Source: Pseudomonas sp. BCA17
GTDB lineage: Bacteria > Pseudomonadota > Gammaproteobacteria > Pseudomonadales > Pseudomonadaceae
Direction of reading: 5' to 3'
Assembly (NCBI RefSeq): GCF_004519405.1
Contig: NZ_SGWI01000003.1
Span: 682,001 to 746,000 of the forward strand
Length of the DNA stretch: 64,000 nt
Under the pieces are notes generated by a model that did no database searches, was not told the DNA's origin, and worked only from the letters and a program-made list of their open reading frames with translations. Position numbers and translations under genes: made by a program. Numbering within the stretch: position 1 is the stretch's first letter; each line of letters opens with the position of its first letter. Below are positions 9,826-18,137 of the stretch, one piece after another.

Positions 9826-11088
9826 GTGAACCTGTTTCGTCGCCCCGCGCCGAGCCTGGACGATCTGATTCTGGACACCGCCGGCAGTACCCCTTCCAGC
9901 GAATGCCTGATGCCAGGCGTTGCGCGGCCTGCTCAGGTGTTCGTACGCGGTCAGGGCTCCTGGCTTTGGGATTGCGATGACCGTGCCTATCTGGATTTCA
10001 ACCAGGGCGGCGCCGCCAACAGCCTCGGCCATAGTCCGCAGGTGCTGATCAAGGCGCTGGCCGAACAGACCCAAACGCTGATCAACCCGGGCATTGGTCT
10101 GCACAACCGCACCCAGCTCAATCTCATTGATCGCTTGTGCCAGCGTACCGCCAGCAACCAGGGCTACCTGCTCAACAGCGGCGCGGAAGCCTGTGAAGCC
10201 GCAATCAAACTGGCGCGTAAATGGGGCCAACTGCATCGCGGCGGCGCTTATCACATCATTAGCGCCAGCAACGGTTGCCATGGTCGCAGTTTCGCGGCGA
10301 TGGCGGCCTCGGCGGGCGCTGGGGGCAACCACTTTGCGCCGTCACTGCCTGGCTTCAGCCATGTCCCCTTCAATGACCTGCCTGCCCTGCATGCGGCAGT
10401 GGATGCTCAGACGGTCGCCATCCTGCTCGAACCGACCCAGGCCGAAGCCGGCGTGATTCCGGCCACCGAGCATTACCTCAAAGGCGTCGAGCGCCTGTGC
10501 CGTGAGCTGGGCATCCTGCTGATTCTTGATGAAGTGCAAACCGGCATCGGCCGTTGCGGCACCTTGCTCGCCGAACAGCAATATGGCGTCAGCGCCGACA
10601 TCTTCACCCTCGGCAAAGGACTGGGCGGCGGTGTGCCGCTGGCGGCGCTGCTGGCACGCGGCAAAGCCTGCTGCTTTGAAGTCGGCGAGTTGGAGGGCAC
10701 CCATCATGGTAATGCGTTGATGGCGTCGGCCGGTCTGGCGGTCCTCGATACGGTGCTGGAGCCCGGCTTCCTCGAGCATGTGCGTGAGGCTGGCCTTTAC
10801 CTCGGTGAAGGCCTCGCTCGCCTGGCTTATCGTTACGATCACGGCCAATTGCGCGGCCAAGGCCTGATGTGGGGCCTGACGTTGTCGGATGATTCTGCGG
10901 ATGCGGTCGTAAAGGCAGCCCTGCACGAAGGCCTGATCCTCAAGGCCCCGCAACCCGACTGTCTGCGCTTCACTCCGGCCCTGACGGTGAGCAAAAGCAA
11001 CATAGACGAAATGCTCCTGCGCCTGGCTCGCGCCTTCTCCCGCGTGCGTACCGCGCAGTTGCAATGCCGCAAGGGCATCGCCGTTTAA
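9826..11088 (+). CDS. Class III PLP-dependent aminotransferase (acetylornithine/ornithine type)
   Basis: This 420-residue enzyme of the ArgD/OAT/GabT fold superfamily occupies the PA0530 position. Visible elements are the PLP-phosphate region NSGAEACEAAIKLARK, LILDEVQTGIGRCGT, and the Schiff-base lysine segment FTLGKGLGGGVP. GTG at 9826 is chosen because GGAGG lies 8 bases upstream and the protein then begins MNLFRRPAPSLDD; an ATG at 9778 lacks a ribosome site. The amino donor and acceptor are not deducible. The divergent LysR gene is its likely regulator. It is not in an arg operon, so a catabolic or secondary role is more likely than arginine synthesis. Confidence 0.88.
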   Translation: MNLFRRPAPSLDDLILDTAGSTPSSECLMPGVARPAQVFVRGQGSWLWDCDDRAYLDFNQGGAANSLGHSPQVLIKALAEQTQTLINPGIGLHNRTQLNLIDRLCQRTASNQGYLLNSGAEACEAAIKLARKWGQLHRGGAYHIISASNGCHGRSFAAMAASAGAGGNHFAPSLPGFSHVPFNDLPALHAAVDAQTVAILLEPTQAEAGVIPATEHYLKGVERLCRELGILLILDEVQTGIGRCGTLLAEQQYGVSADIFTLGKGLGGGVPLAALLARGKACCFEVGELEGTHHGNALMASAGLAVLDTVLEPGFLEHVREAGLYLGEGLARLAYRYDHGQLRGQGLMWGLTLSDDSADAVVKAALHEGLILKAPQPDCLRFTPALTVSKSNIDEMLLRLARAFSRVRTAQLQCRKGIAV

Positions 11089-11124
11089 ATCCTTATTCCT
11101 GAACCGTCTCGCGGCCTACGCGGA

Positions 11125-11163
11125 GCCTCCAGCCTGATTCTTTTGGCTGGGGGCGTTTTTTTG
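11125..11163 (+). terminator. Rho-independent terminator after the aminotransferase gene
   Basis: The arms GCCTCCAGCC and GGCTGGGGGC pair with one G-U pair and are followed by GTTTTTTT. Confidence 0.88.
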
Positions 11164-11271
11164 TCTGCCCACTGCGCGATGGCCCAATGCCGTATCCCAC
11201 TGAACCCTCGCAAACCCCCAAGGTCGATTAGCTACACGGCTCACACGAGCCGATTTTCTGGAGCTGACCCT

Positions 11272-11430
11272 ATGGATTTCATTCGTATCATCATCGCCAT
11301 TCTGTTGCCGCCACTGGGTGTATTTCTGCAAGTGGGTTTCGGCGGCGCGTTCTGGCTGAATATTCTGCTGACCCTGTGCGGCTACATCCCGGGCATCGTG
11401 CACGCGGTGTATATCATCGCCAAACGCTGA
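11272..11430 (+). CDS. Pmp3/YqaE-family small membrane protein
   Basis: This 52-residue hydrophobic peptide has two membrane-spanning segments: residues about 3-22 (IRIIIAILLPPLGVFLQVG) and 27-48 (FWLNILLTLCGYIPGIVHAVYI). It shows the PPLGVFLQVG...LTLCGYIPGIVHA pattern of the Pmp3/YqaE (UPF0057) family. Members are stress- or salt-induced inner-membrane proteins that affect membrane potential in yeast. The start follows TCTGGAG. A hairpin CGGCTC-ACAC-GAGCCG at 11237-11252 lies just upstream of the ribosome site. Confidence 0.93.
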   Translation: MDFIRIIIAILLPPLGVFLQVGFGGAFWLNILLTLCGYIPGIVHAVYIIAKR

Positions 11431-11435
11431 GGCTC

Positions 11436-12587
11436 TCAGCCTTTTGCGATGAGCCGTGAGTTGCGCTCATTGCGAAAAGCCAGTTGCTCAATGGTCTGGG
11501 TGGCGTGCTCGGCTTCCTCCCTCGCTTGCAGGATGATGCCATGCTGCTCGGACTTGCTGCATACCGGGTCGGCATTGCTGGCATCTCCCGTCAGCATGAA
11601 GGCCTGGCAGCGGCAGCCGCCGAAGTCCTTTTCCTTTTCATCACATGAACGGCACGGTTCGGGCATCCAGTCGTAACCGCGAAAGCGATTGAAGCCGAAT
11701 GAGTCGTACCAGATGTGCTGCATGCTGTGATCGCGCACGTTGGGAAACTGCACCGGCAATTGTCGGGCGCCATGGCAGGGCAGGGCGGTGCCGTCTGGCG
11801 TCACTGTCAGAAAGATACTGCCCCAGCCGTTCATGCAGGCTTTGGGGCGCTCCTCGTAGTAGTCCGGGGTGACGAATATCAGCTTGCAGGGGTGCCCTTC
11901 GGCTTCCAGCTTGGCGCGGTATTCGTTGGTGATGCGTTCGGCGCGCACCAATTGCTCTCTAGTTGGCAACAACCCCACACGGTTGAGCTGCGCCCAGCCA
12001 TAGAATTGGCAGGTGGCGAGTTCGACGAAGTCGGCTTCCAACGCGATGCACAGTTCGATGATGCGGTCGATCTTGTCGATATTGTGCCGATGGGTGACAA
12101 AGTTCAGCACCATCGGATAGCCATGGGCCTTGACCGCGCGGGCCATTTCCAGCTTTTGCGCGAAGGCTTTTTTCGAGCCGGCCAGCAGGTTGTTCACCTG
12201 TTCATCGCTGGCCTGGAAGCTGATCTGGATATGGTCCAGGCCGGCCTTCTTGAAGTCGCTGATTTTCTGCTCGGTAAGACCGATGCCGGAGGTGATCAGG
12301 TTGGTGTAGAACCCCAACTGGCGCGCTTCGGCGATCAGCTCGGCGAGGTCTTGGCGCACCAGCGGTTCACCGCCGGAAAAGCCCAGTTGTGCCGCCCCCA
12401 TTTCCCGCGCTTCGCGAAACACCTTGATCCACTGCGCGGTGCTCAGCTCCTTGCCTTGCTCGGCAAAGTCCAATGGGTTGGAGCAATACGGGCATTGCAG
12501 CGGGCAGCGGTAAGTCAGCTCGGCGAGCAACCACAGCGGCAGGCCGACAGCGGGTTTCTCAGGCAAGGGTGATCCAGTGCTCGGCAC
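11436..12587 (-). CDS. pqqE: PqqE, PqqA peptide cyclase (radical SAM)
   Basis: Radical-SAM enzyme that joins Glu and Tyr side chains of PqqA, the first chemical step of PQQ synthesis. The SAM-cluster motif [14 protein letters not shown] (CX3CX2C) lies near the N-terminus. A C-terminal SPASM region carries further cysteines ([33 protein letters not shown]) for auxiliary clusters. GTG at 12587 gives 383 residues and has GGAGG 6 bases upstream inside pqqD; a TTG at 12566 is possible but lacks a site. The coding region overlaps the end of pqqD, implying coupled translation. It is the last gene of the operon. Confidence 0.96.
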   Translation of the reverse strand: MPSTGSPLPEKPAVGLPLWLLAELTYRCPLQCPYCSNPLDFAEQGKELSTAQWIKVFREAREMGAAQLGFSGGEPLVRQDLAELIAEARQLGFYTNLITSGIGLTEQKISDFKKAGLDHIQISFQASDEQVNNLLAGSKKAFAQKLEMARAVKAHGYPMVLNFVTHRHNIDKIDRIIELCIALEADFVELATCQFYGWAQLNRVGLLPTREQLVRAERITNEYRAKLEAEGHPCKLIFVTPDYYEERPKACMNGWGSIFLTVTPDGTALPCHGARQLPVQFPNVRDHSMQHIWYDSFGFNRFRGYDWMPEPCRSCDEKEKDFGGCRCQAFMLTGDASNADPVCSKSEQHGIILQAREEAEHATQTIEQLAFRNERNSRLIAKG

Positions 12588-12834
12588 GGGCGACCTCCAT
12601 GAATTGCTCGATGTCGTCACCGAGCTCAGGTACACCGGGGAATTGTTTATCCAGCTCGGCAATGATGGCCGCGACGTCACGCTCGCCGTCGATCAAACCA
12701 CCGATCAATGCGGCACTGTCGTTGAGCTTGATCATGCCTTCGGGATACAGCAGCACATGGCCTTTTTGCGCGGGTTCGTACTGGTAGCGATAGCCCTGGC
12801 GCCAGGTCGGTTTTTTGCTGCGATCAAAGCTCAT
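12559..12834 (-). CDS. pqqD: PqqD, PqqA-binding chaperone
   Basis: This 91-residue RiPP recognition protein binds the PqqA precursor and presents it to PqqE. Its length is typical. Conserved parts include [24 protein letters not shown] at the N-terminus and the helical [13 protein letters not shown] segment. Its start overlaps the end of pqqC by 4 bases (ATGA) and its end overlaps the start of pqqE, so pqqCDE are translationally coupled. Confidence 0.96.
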   Translation of the reverse strand: MSFDRSKKPTWRQGYRYQYEPAQKGHVLLYPEGMIKLNDSAALIGGLIDGERDVAAIIAELDKQFPGVPELGDDIEQFMEVARAEHWITLA

Positions 12835-13583
12835 AGGGTGATCCCTTTATGCCATACCCGTTGCTCGGTCACGCTGTGATAGGGCGGGCGGTTGAGTTCA
12901 TAGGCCATGCTCATGGCGTCCAGCATGCTCCACAAAATATCCAGTTTGAACTGAAGTATTTCCAGCATGCGCTCCTGGCCCTCACGGGTGGTGTAGTGCT
13001 GCAGGGTAATTGCCAGCCCATGCTCCACGTCGCGACGGGCTTGGCCCAGGCGGGTACGGAAATACTCGTAGCCGGCCGGATCGATCCACGGGTAATGCTG
13101 CGGCCAGCTGTCGAGGCGCGACTGGTGGATCTGAGGGGCGAACAGCTCGGTCAGCGAACTGCTGGCGGCTTCTTGCCAACTGGCGCGGCGGGCGAAGTTG
13201 ACGTAGGCATCGACCGCAAAACGCACACCGGGCAACACCAGTTCCTGGGAGCGCAGTTGATCGGGGTCCAGACCGACGGCCTGGCCGAGACGCAGCCAGG
13301 CTTCGATCCCGCCGTCTTCGCCGGGGGCGCCGTCGTGGTCAAGCAGGCGTTGAATCCACTCGCGACGGATCTCACGGTCCGGGCAGTTGGCCAGGATCGC
13401 CGCGTCTTTCAGCGGGATATTCACCTGATAGTAGAAGCGGTTGGCAACCCAGCCCTGGATCTGCTCGCGGGTGGCGCGGCCTTCATACATCGCCACATGG
13501 TAGGGGTGATGGATATGGTAGAAGGCGCCTTTGGCCCGCAGGGCTTTTTCAAATTCTGCGGTGTTCATCGGTCTTTCAGTCAT
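12831..13583 (-). CDS. pqqC: PqqC, pyrroloquinoline-quinone synthase
   Basis: Cofactor-less oxidase with a heme-oxygenase-like fold that performs the final ring closure and eight-electron oxidation to PQQ. From [19 protein letters not shown] it is 250 residues, the family length, with the histidine-rich [15 protein letters not shown] segment near residue 20. The ribosome site GCAGGAG lies at the very edge of the REPIN that separates pqqC from pqqB. An in-frame extension back to 13679 would run through the repeat and is unlikely to be protein. Confidence 0.97.
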   Translation of the reverse strand: MTERPMNTAEFEKALRAKGAFYHIHHPYHVAMYEGRATREQIQGWVANRFYYQVNIPLKDAAILANCPDREIRREWIQRLLDHDGAPGEDGGIEAWLRLGQAVGLDPDQLRSQELVLPGVRFAVDAYVNFARRASWQEAASSSLTELFAPQIHQSRLDSWPQHYPWIDPAGYEYFRTRLGQARRDVEHGLAITLQHYTTREGQERMLEILQFKLDILWSMLDAMSMAYELNRPPYHSVTEQRVWHKGITL

Positions 13584-13593
13584 AAGAGGTCTC

Positions 13594-13693
13594 CTGCAGG
13601 AGCGAGCTTGCTCGCGAAGGTCGTTAACGATGACGGGGGCATTCTGAATGAGCGCGGTGCCCTTGGATTTCGCGGGCAAGCCTGCTCCTACAG
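13594..13693 (-). repeat. REPIN: two inverted REP sequences between pqqB and pqqC
   Basis: Read on the pqq strand, the element opens with CTGTAGGAGCAGGCTTGCCC and closes with CAAGCTCGCTCCTGCAG. The two REP units (13667-13693 and 13594-13620) face each other across about 45 unrelated bases. This is the REPIN arrangement typical of P. fluorescens-group genomes, normally mobilised by a distant RAYT transposase. The pqqB stop codon lies inside the first REP and the pqqC ribosome site touches the end of the second. The transcript should fold into a long hairpin here. Confidence 0.9.
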
Positions 13694-14599
13694 TTCGATG
13701 CTCATGCCGTCGTAAGCTACTTCGACATTGCGTCGCACCAATTCCGCCCGCTCGGGAGAGTCCTCATCGAGGATCGGATTGGTGTTGTTGATGTGGATAA
13801 GTACCTTGCGCTGTTCAGGCAACTGCGCAAGCACTTCGAGCATGCCGCCGGGGCCGTTCTGGGCCAAGTGGCCCATCTCGCGGCCGGTGCGGGTACCGAC
13901 GCCACGGCGCTGCATTTCATCGTCATCCCACATTGTGCCGTCCACCAGCAGGCAATCGCTGCCGGCCATGATCTCCAGCAGCGGTGCGTCGACCTTGCCC
14001 AGGCCCGGGGCGTAGAACAGTTTGCCGCCGGTGCGCAGGTCTTCGACGATCAGGCCGATGTTGTCGCCCGGGTGTGGATCGAAGCGGTGTGGCGAGTAGG
14101 GCGGCGCGGCGCTGCGCAGTGGCAGTGGGGTAAAGCGCAGGTTTGGGCAGGCCGGGACAGTGAAGCTTGTGTCCAGCTCGATGCGGTTCCAGGCCAGGCC
14201 GCCGTTCCAATGGGTGAGCATGGTGAACAGCGGAAAGCCGGTGCTCAAATCTTCGTGGACCATGTCGGTGCACCACACCTGGTGCGGGCAACCTTCGCGC
14301 AGGCTCAGCAGGCCGGTGGTGTGGTCGATCTGGCTGTCCATCAGGATGATTGCGCTGATGCCGGTGTCGCGCAGGGCACGGCCGGGTTGCATCGGAGCGA
14401 AGCCCTGGAGTTGCGCGCGGATATCCGGCGAGGCATTGCACAGTACCCAGTTCACGCCATCGTCGGAGATCGCGATGGACGACTGGGTACGCGCCTGAGC
14501 CTTGAGGCTGCCATCACGAAAACCTGCGCAGTTCACGCAGTTGCAGTTCCACTGTGGGAAGCCACCGCCGGCGGCGGAACCTAGAATCTGGACAAACAT
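13688..14599 (-). CDS. pqqB: PqqB, metallo-beta-lactamase-fold PQQ biosynthesis protein
   Basis: This 303-residue protein begins [19 protein letters not shown] and has the CNCVNC cysteine cluster typical of PqqB. PqqB has been proposed to act as an iron-dependent hydroxylase on the tyrosine-derived intermediate, or in handling the finished cofactor. The start at 14599 follows ATGGAGCG; an upstream in-frame ATG at 14617 is less likely. The stop (13688-13690) lies within a REP sequence. It is separated from pqqA by a hairpin attenuator. Confidence 0.95.
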   Translation of the reverse strand: MFVQILGSAAGGGFPQWNCNCVNCAGFRDGSLKAQARTQSSIAISDDGVNWVLCNASPDIRAQLQGFAPMQPGRALRDTGISAIILMDSQIDHTTGLLSLREGCPHQVWCTDMVHEDLSTGFPLFTMLTHWNGGLAWNRIELDTSFTVPACPNLRFTPLPLRSAAPPYSPHRFDPHPGDNIGLIVEDLRTGGKLFYAPGLGKVDAPLLEIMAGSDCLLVDGTMWDDDEMQRRGVGTRTGREMGHLAQNGPGGMLEVLAQLPEQRKVLIHINNTNPILDEDSPERAELVRRNVEVAYDGMSIEL

Positions 14600-14621
14600 G
14601 GTCGCTCCATCAAGCAAAGCT

Positions 14622-14655
14622 CAAAACAAAAACGCCCCGGGCGAACCGAGGCGTT
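14622..14655 (-). terminator. Attenuator/terminator between pqqA and pqqB
   Basis: On the minus strand ACGCCTCGG-TTCG-CCCGGGGCGT forms a near-perfect stem followed by TTTTTGTTTT, 16 bases after the pqqA stop. Partial termination here would give more pqqA message than pqqBCDE, which makes sense because PqqA is the consumed substrate. Confidence 0.88.
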
Positions 14656-14670
14656 GTATTACCCAGCGGA

Positions 14671-14745
14671 TTAACGGCTGGCGAAGTACATGGTGACTTC
14701 GAAACCGATGCGCAGATCAGTGTAAGCAGGTTTGGACCAGGTCAT
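14671..14745 (-). CDS. pqqA: PqqA, precursor peptide of PQQ
   Basis: This 24-residue ribosomal peptide reads [12 protein letters not shown] followed by [12 protein letters not shown]. Glu16 and Tyr20, in the conserved EVTMY motif, are the residues that PqqE cross-links and that become the PQQ skeleton. AGGAG lies 7 bases before the ATG at 14745. Another in-frame ATG at 14751 sits too close to that site. An intrinsic attenuator follows, and a two-codon minicistron lies upstream in the leader. Confidence 0.97.
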   Translation of the reverse strand: MTWSKPAYTDLRIGFEVTMYFASR

Positions 14746-14784
14746 ATTCATACTCCTACCAAAGGATGGGACGTTCACTACCAA

Positions 14785-14793
14785 CTAATACAT
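14785..14793 (-). other. Two-codon minicistron (ATG-TAT-TAG) in the pqqA leader
   Basis: On the minus strand a perfect AGGAGGT ribosome site (14801-14807) stands 7 bases before ATG-TAT-TAG, about 40 bases upstream of pqqA. Start, stop and spacing are seen directly; any regulatory role is inference. Confidence 0.45.
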
Positions 14794-14872
14794 ATAGTCC
14801 ACCTCCTGTCGGAGATGTTCAGATACTGCGTATGAATATTACGCAATTCTTTTCAAGTTAGCGCTGTCTCCA

Positions 14873-14895
14873 AAGAAAAAGCCTGTTGCAGGCTC
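14873..14895 (-). terminator. Terminator after pqqF
   Basis: On the minus strand AGCCTG-CAA-CAGGCT is followed by TTTTTCTTTGG, 10 bases past the pqqF stop. It separates pqqF from the pqqA-E unit, so pqqA must have its own promoter in 14750-14872, where I see no strong consensus. Confidence 0.8.
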
Positions 14896-14903
14896 GGCAA
14901 TGA

Positions 14904-17273
14904 TCAGCCTGCCGTTTGCCAGCCGTCGTTGATGCTTGGGCCGTTGGCGACACAGCGCCAGCCGCCTGAGGCCGTGTTGAGTTGCTGGGCGGCGTGCAGT
15001 AAATCCTTACGCGTGCGGGTTCGGATGAGTTGTTGAAGCTGCTCCAGATAGCCTGACGGATGGCCAGCCAACCGGGCGTGCCAAAGCTGCTCGGCGGCTT
15101 GGGCGACAGAGAGTGCCGTGAGCTGCTGTGCCAGATCCTCGCAACCCAGATCGGCGCTGCCCTCGATCAACGATGGCAGCTGTCTCAGGAATGTTTGCAG
15201 GTGCTCGACGATGTTGGCGAGGGAAACGCTGGGGGATTGCACGCCAAACAGCAGCCCGGTCTGCCCGTTGATCTGCCGGATGCCGCTGAATACGGCGTAG
15301 CCGACTTGCAGTTCGACGCGCAGGCGTTGATAGAAAGGCGTCTGCAGCAGATGCCCGAGCAGACGCCATGCGGCTTCGTCCGCCATGGATTGGGTCGGTG
15401 CAGGGCAAAACAGCAGTAAAGCCGCTTCGCTGGACGCTGTTTTCACCGCGTGCCAGAGGTGCTGACCACCAATCGACTGGGATGGGCACTCGATGGTCGC
15501 CGGCTGCCCAGGCAGGCGGGCGGCAGCGGTTTTGATCAGGGCTTCGCACGCGGCGGGCAACCCCAGGCCCAATCCCTGCCAACGCGCGGTGTCCCACGAT
15601 ACCGGCATCTCGCCGGCCGGCGGGCAAGCACCGGCACAGCAAGCAGGAAGCGCCTTGAGCAGTTCTCGGATGGCAATCAGCGGCGCTGCGTTGGAGGGCT
15701 TCAAGGCTTGCGCGGGCAGGCTCAGATTGTGCGCCAATGCTTCGAGCACGGCCGGCATCGGTTCGTGGAGGCCGGTCATTTTCACCAACCAGTCATTGGC
15801 GAGGGTTTCGAACGACAATTCGACGCCCGCCTGATGGGCGTTCTCCCGTAACGATTGCAGGGCGTTTTCCAGCCCGGCAGGTACGCTTGAATCAAACCGC
15901 CAATTCAGATACAGCGCACCCTCATCGGTGTCATCGGCCAAGGCTTTGTTGAATGTCAGCGCCGACACCTCGCGTCGTCCTCGGGAACGATCCTGGGCAA
16001 AGGTACGCAAGCCCCGATGGGCGCTGGTCTGGCCGCGAATCAGCCCGGCGCGCTCCTCTTTGACGGGCGGGCGCAGGAAGGGGTTGTTGGGGGGCAACTG
16101 CCAAGTGTGCCGAGCGGGCTCCAGATGCAGTGAGTCAAGCAGGGCCTTCAACGCAGTGACGCTGTGCTCCGACAGCTCTTCGCTTTCGTGCCGTGCTAAT
16201 TCCAGGGCGCCCTGGACCTGAAGTTGGCGCGCCGCCAGCAGGGCGAACTCTTCGCGCAGTGATGACCAGTCACTGTGTGCGAAAAAGCTCAGCCAGTCGT
16301 ACAGCAATGTCTCGATCTGCGCCGCCGAGTCAGCGTGAATGCCCAGAACAAAGTCGATATCCAGCAGCGCTTGCCCGGCGAACTGATACATCACGCGAGC
16401 ATGCAGTGCGCTGACCAGCTTTCGGGTTTTCAGTTCAGCCAGCAACCCGCCGGGCGCCGAGGTGTTGAGCCAGGCACAGAGAAAATCCAGGGCCTGGCGT
16501 GGTACGTCGCAGGCAATGACGTGGTGCAGGTGACCATCGGCGGTGTGCCAATAGCTTCGGGCCTGGCCAGGCATCAGTGCAGGCGCAGCGGCCTGCGGGC
16601 GCCGTTCCCCCGAGGTCAGTTGTTCGCCGAACCGACGTGCCAGGGCTTCTAGTTCTTCCAATGGCTGAGGGCCGGCAAGGCTCAGGGTCATCTGCCCGCT
16701 CTGATAGAAATCGGCGTGGAATTGCTTCAGCGCTTGCTGAAACGACGCGCTTTCTACAGCCAGGCTGTCGCGATTACCGGCATGAAAACCACGCAGCGGA
16801 TGATCATCGGCCAGGCCTTCCAGCAATGCCACCTGCCGTTGCGCCTCGGCATCCTGGGACCAGGCGACAAACTCTGCGTGCACCACTTCGCGTTCACGCA
16901 GTTGGTCTTCAATTGCCAGGCGCGGATGAGCCAGCATCTCGGCCAGCCGCTCCAGCCCATCGGCAAAGGTCGACATCGGCAACTCGAAAAAGAAGTCGGT
17001 GGTGCGCTCACGGGTGCTGGCGTTGACCTGACCACCGTGACGCTGCACGTAGGCCATCAAGCCTTCGCTCGCGGGAAAGCGCTCGTTGCCCAGGAACAAC
17101 AAATGCTCAAGAAAATGCGCCAGCCCCGGCCACGCCAAGGGCACATCGTGGCTGCCGGCGGCAACCCGCACGACGGCGGCGCAACGCCTCAAGCGGGATG
17201 CATGACGCAAAGAAACCCGCAAGCCATTAGCCAGGGTCAGATGACGATGATGGGGGTAGGCCGGCGCAGGCAT
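14904..17273 (-). CDS. pqqF: PqqF, M16 zinc metalloprotease
   Basis: Pitrilysin/insulinase-family protease thought to release the cross-linked Glu-Tyr unit from PqqA. The inverted zinc motif HxxEH is visible as AHFLEHLLFLGNE at about residue 50, with the further zinc-ligand region EREVVHAEF later. The 789-residue length suits a two-to-four-domain M16 protein. The start at 17273 (MPAPAYPHHRHLTLANGLRV) is chosen on the conserved N-terminus; an in-frame ATG at 17303 adds 10 residues and neither has a strong ribosome site. In this group pqqF precedes pqqA, as here. Confidence 0.93.
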   Translation of the reverse strand: MPAPAYPHHRHLTLANGLRVSLRHASRLRRCAAVVRVAAGSHDVPLAWPGLAHFLEHLLFLGNERFPASEGLMAYVQRHGGQVNASTRERTTDFFFELPMSTFADGLERLAEMLAHPRLAIEDQLREREVVHAEFVAWSQDAEAQRQVALLEGLADDHPLRGFHAGNRDSLAVESASFQQALKQFHADFYQSGQMTLSLAGPQPLEELEALARRFGEQLTSGERRPQAAAPALMPGQARSYWHTADGHLHHVIACDVPRQALDFLCAWLNTSAPGGLLAELKTRKLVSALHARVMYQFAGQALLDIDFVLGIHADSAAQIETLLYDWLSFFAHSDWSSLREEFALLAARQLQVQGALELARHESEELSEHSVTALKALLDSLHLEPARHTWQLPPNNPFLRPPVKEERAGLIRGQTSAHRGLRTFAQDRSRGRREVSALTFNKALADDTDEGALYLNWRFDSSVPAGLENALQSLRENAHQAGVELSFETLANDWLVKMTGLHEPMPAVLEALAHNLSLPAQALKPSNAAPLIAIRELLKALPACCAGACPPAGEMPVSWDTARWQGLGLGLPAACEALIKTAAARLPGQPATIECPSQSIGGQHLWHAVKTASSEAALLLFCPAPTQSMADEAAWRLLGHLLQTPFYQRLRVELQVGYAVFSGIRQINGQTGLLFGVQSPSVSLANIVEHLQTFLRQLPSLIEGSADLGCEDLAQQLTALSVAQAAEQLWHARLAGHPSGYLEQLQQLIRTRTRKDLLHAAQQLNTASGGWRCVANGPSINDGWQTAG

Positions 17274-17332
17274 GGACACTTCCGAAACGTAGGATGTGGC
17301 CATGTTAACAAACCGCCGGCAAACCGGCTGGC

Positions 17333-18127
17333 TCAGGGCTCGTTCAGCATGCCGTAGAGCTCCGGGCGACGGTCCTGCAAATAGTGATTGGCCGCGCGGG
17401 CATCAAGGATCGCCTGGTGATTCAGCTCACCCACAATCAAGGCTTCATCCAGCCCGGCCTGGGCGATTCGCTGGCCATTCGGCGCGGCAATGCTGCTTTG
17501 CCCACAATACTGAATCTCGTCTTCATGCCCACAATAGTTGGCGTAGGCCACGTAGCACTGGTTTTCGAAAGCCCGCGCCCGCACGGTGACGTCGGCGACA
17601 AAGTCGAACGGCACCATATTGGCGGTGGGTACCAGGATCAACTGGGCACCGGCCAAGGCCAGGCGTCGGGTATTTTCCGGGAACTCCAGGTCGTAGCAGA
17701 TCAGGAAGCCCAGCTTCCATCCATTCAATTCCACCAGCGGGAAATCGTCTTCCCCGGCGCTGAACATCGAGTGGTCCAGATCACCGAACAGGTGAGTCTT
17801 GCGGTAGTTGCACAGGCGCTGACCGTTGGCGTCGATCAATTGCACGGCGTTGTAGATCTGCCCGTCGTCGGCGCGCTCCGGGTAGCCGTACAGAATCGCC
17901 AGCCCGGCGCTTCTGGCAAATGTAGCAATCGCCTGCGCCGACGCGCCGTCCTGGGCTTCTGCCAGCGCACCAACGGCTTTGGCGCCGATGTTGTAGCCGC
18001 TGAGGAACATTTCCGGCAGCACCAGCAGATCGGCACCCGCCGCCTCGTGTGCCAGTTGATGCAGGCGCTTGAGGTTGCCGGCCACATCCAGCGGTCGTGG
18101 TGGGCATTGGTATAGGGCGACGCGCAT
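17333..18127 (-). CDS. davA: DavA, 5-aminovaleramidase (nitrilase superfamily)
   Basis: Carbon-nitrogen hydrolase converting 5-aminovaleramide to 5-aminovalerate and ammonia, step two of the lysine monooxygenase pathway. The Glu-Lys-Cys triad is visible: E in LVLPEMFLSGY, K in NYRKTHLFGDLD and C in GFLICYDLEFPEN. From MRVALYQCPPRPLD it is 264 residues. It begins 10 bases after the davB stop, so the two are co-transcribed. P. putida davB-davA (PP_0383-PP_0382) sit in the same position beside pqqF, which supports the specific substrate. Confidence 0.92.
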   Translation of the reverse strand: MRVALYQCPPRPLDVAGNLKRLHQLAHEAAGADLLVLPEMFLSGYNIGAKAVGALAEAQDGASAQAIATFARSAGLAILYGYPERADDGQIYNAVQLIDANGQRLCNYRKTHLFGDLDHSMFSAGEDDFPLVELNGWKLGFLICYDLEFPENTRRLALAGAQLILVPTANMVPFDFVADVTVRARAFENQCYVAYANYCGHEDEIQYCGQSSIAAPNGQRIAQAGLDEALIVGELNHQAILDARAANHYLQDRRPELYGMLNEP

Positions 18128-18137
18128 GTTGAACTCC

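Noticed and set aside
13583..13679. N-terminal extension of PqqC through the REPIN
   Set aside because: The family start MTERP... has its own ribosome site, and the extension translates repeat DNA.
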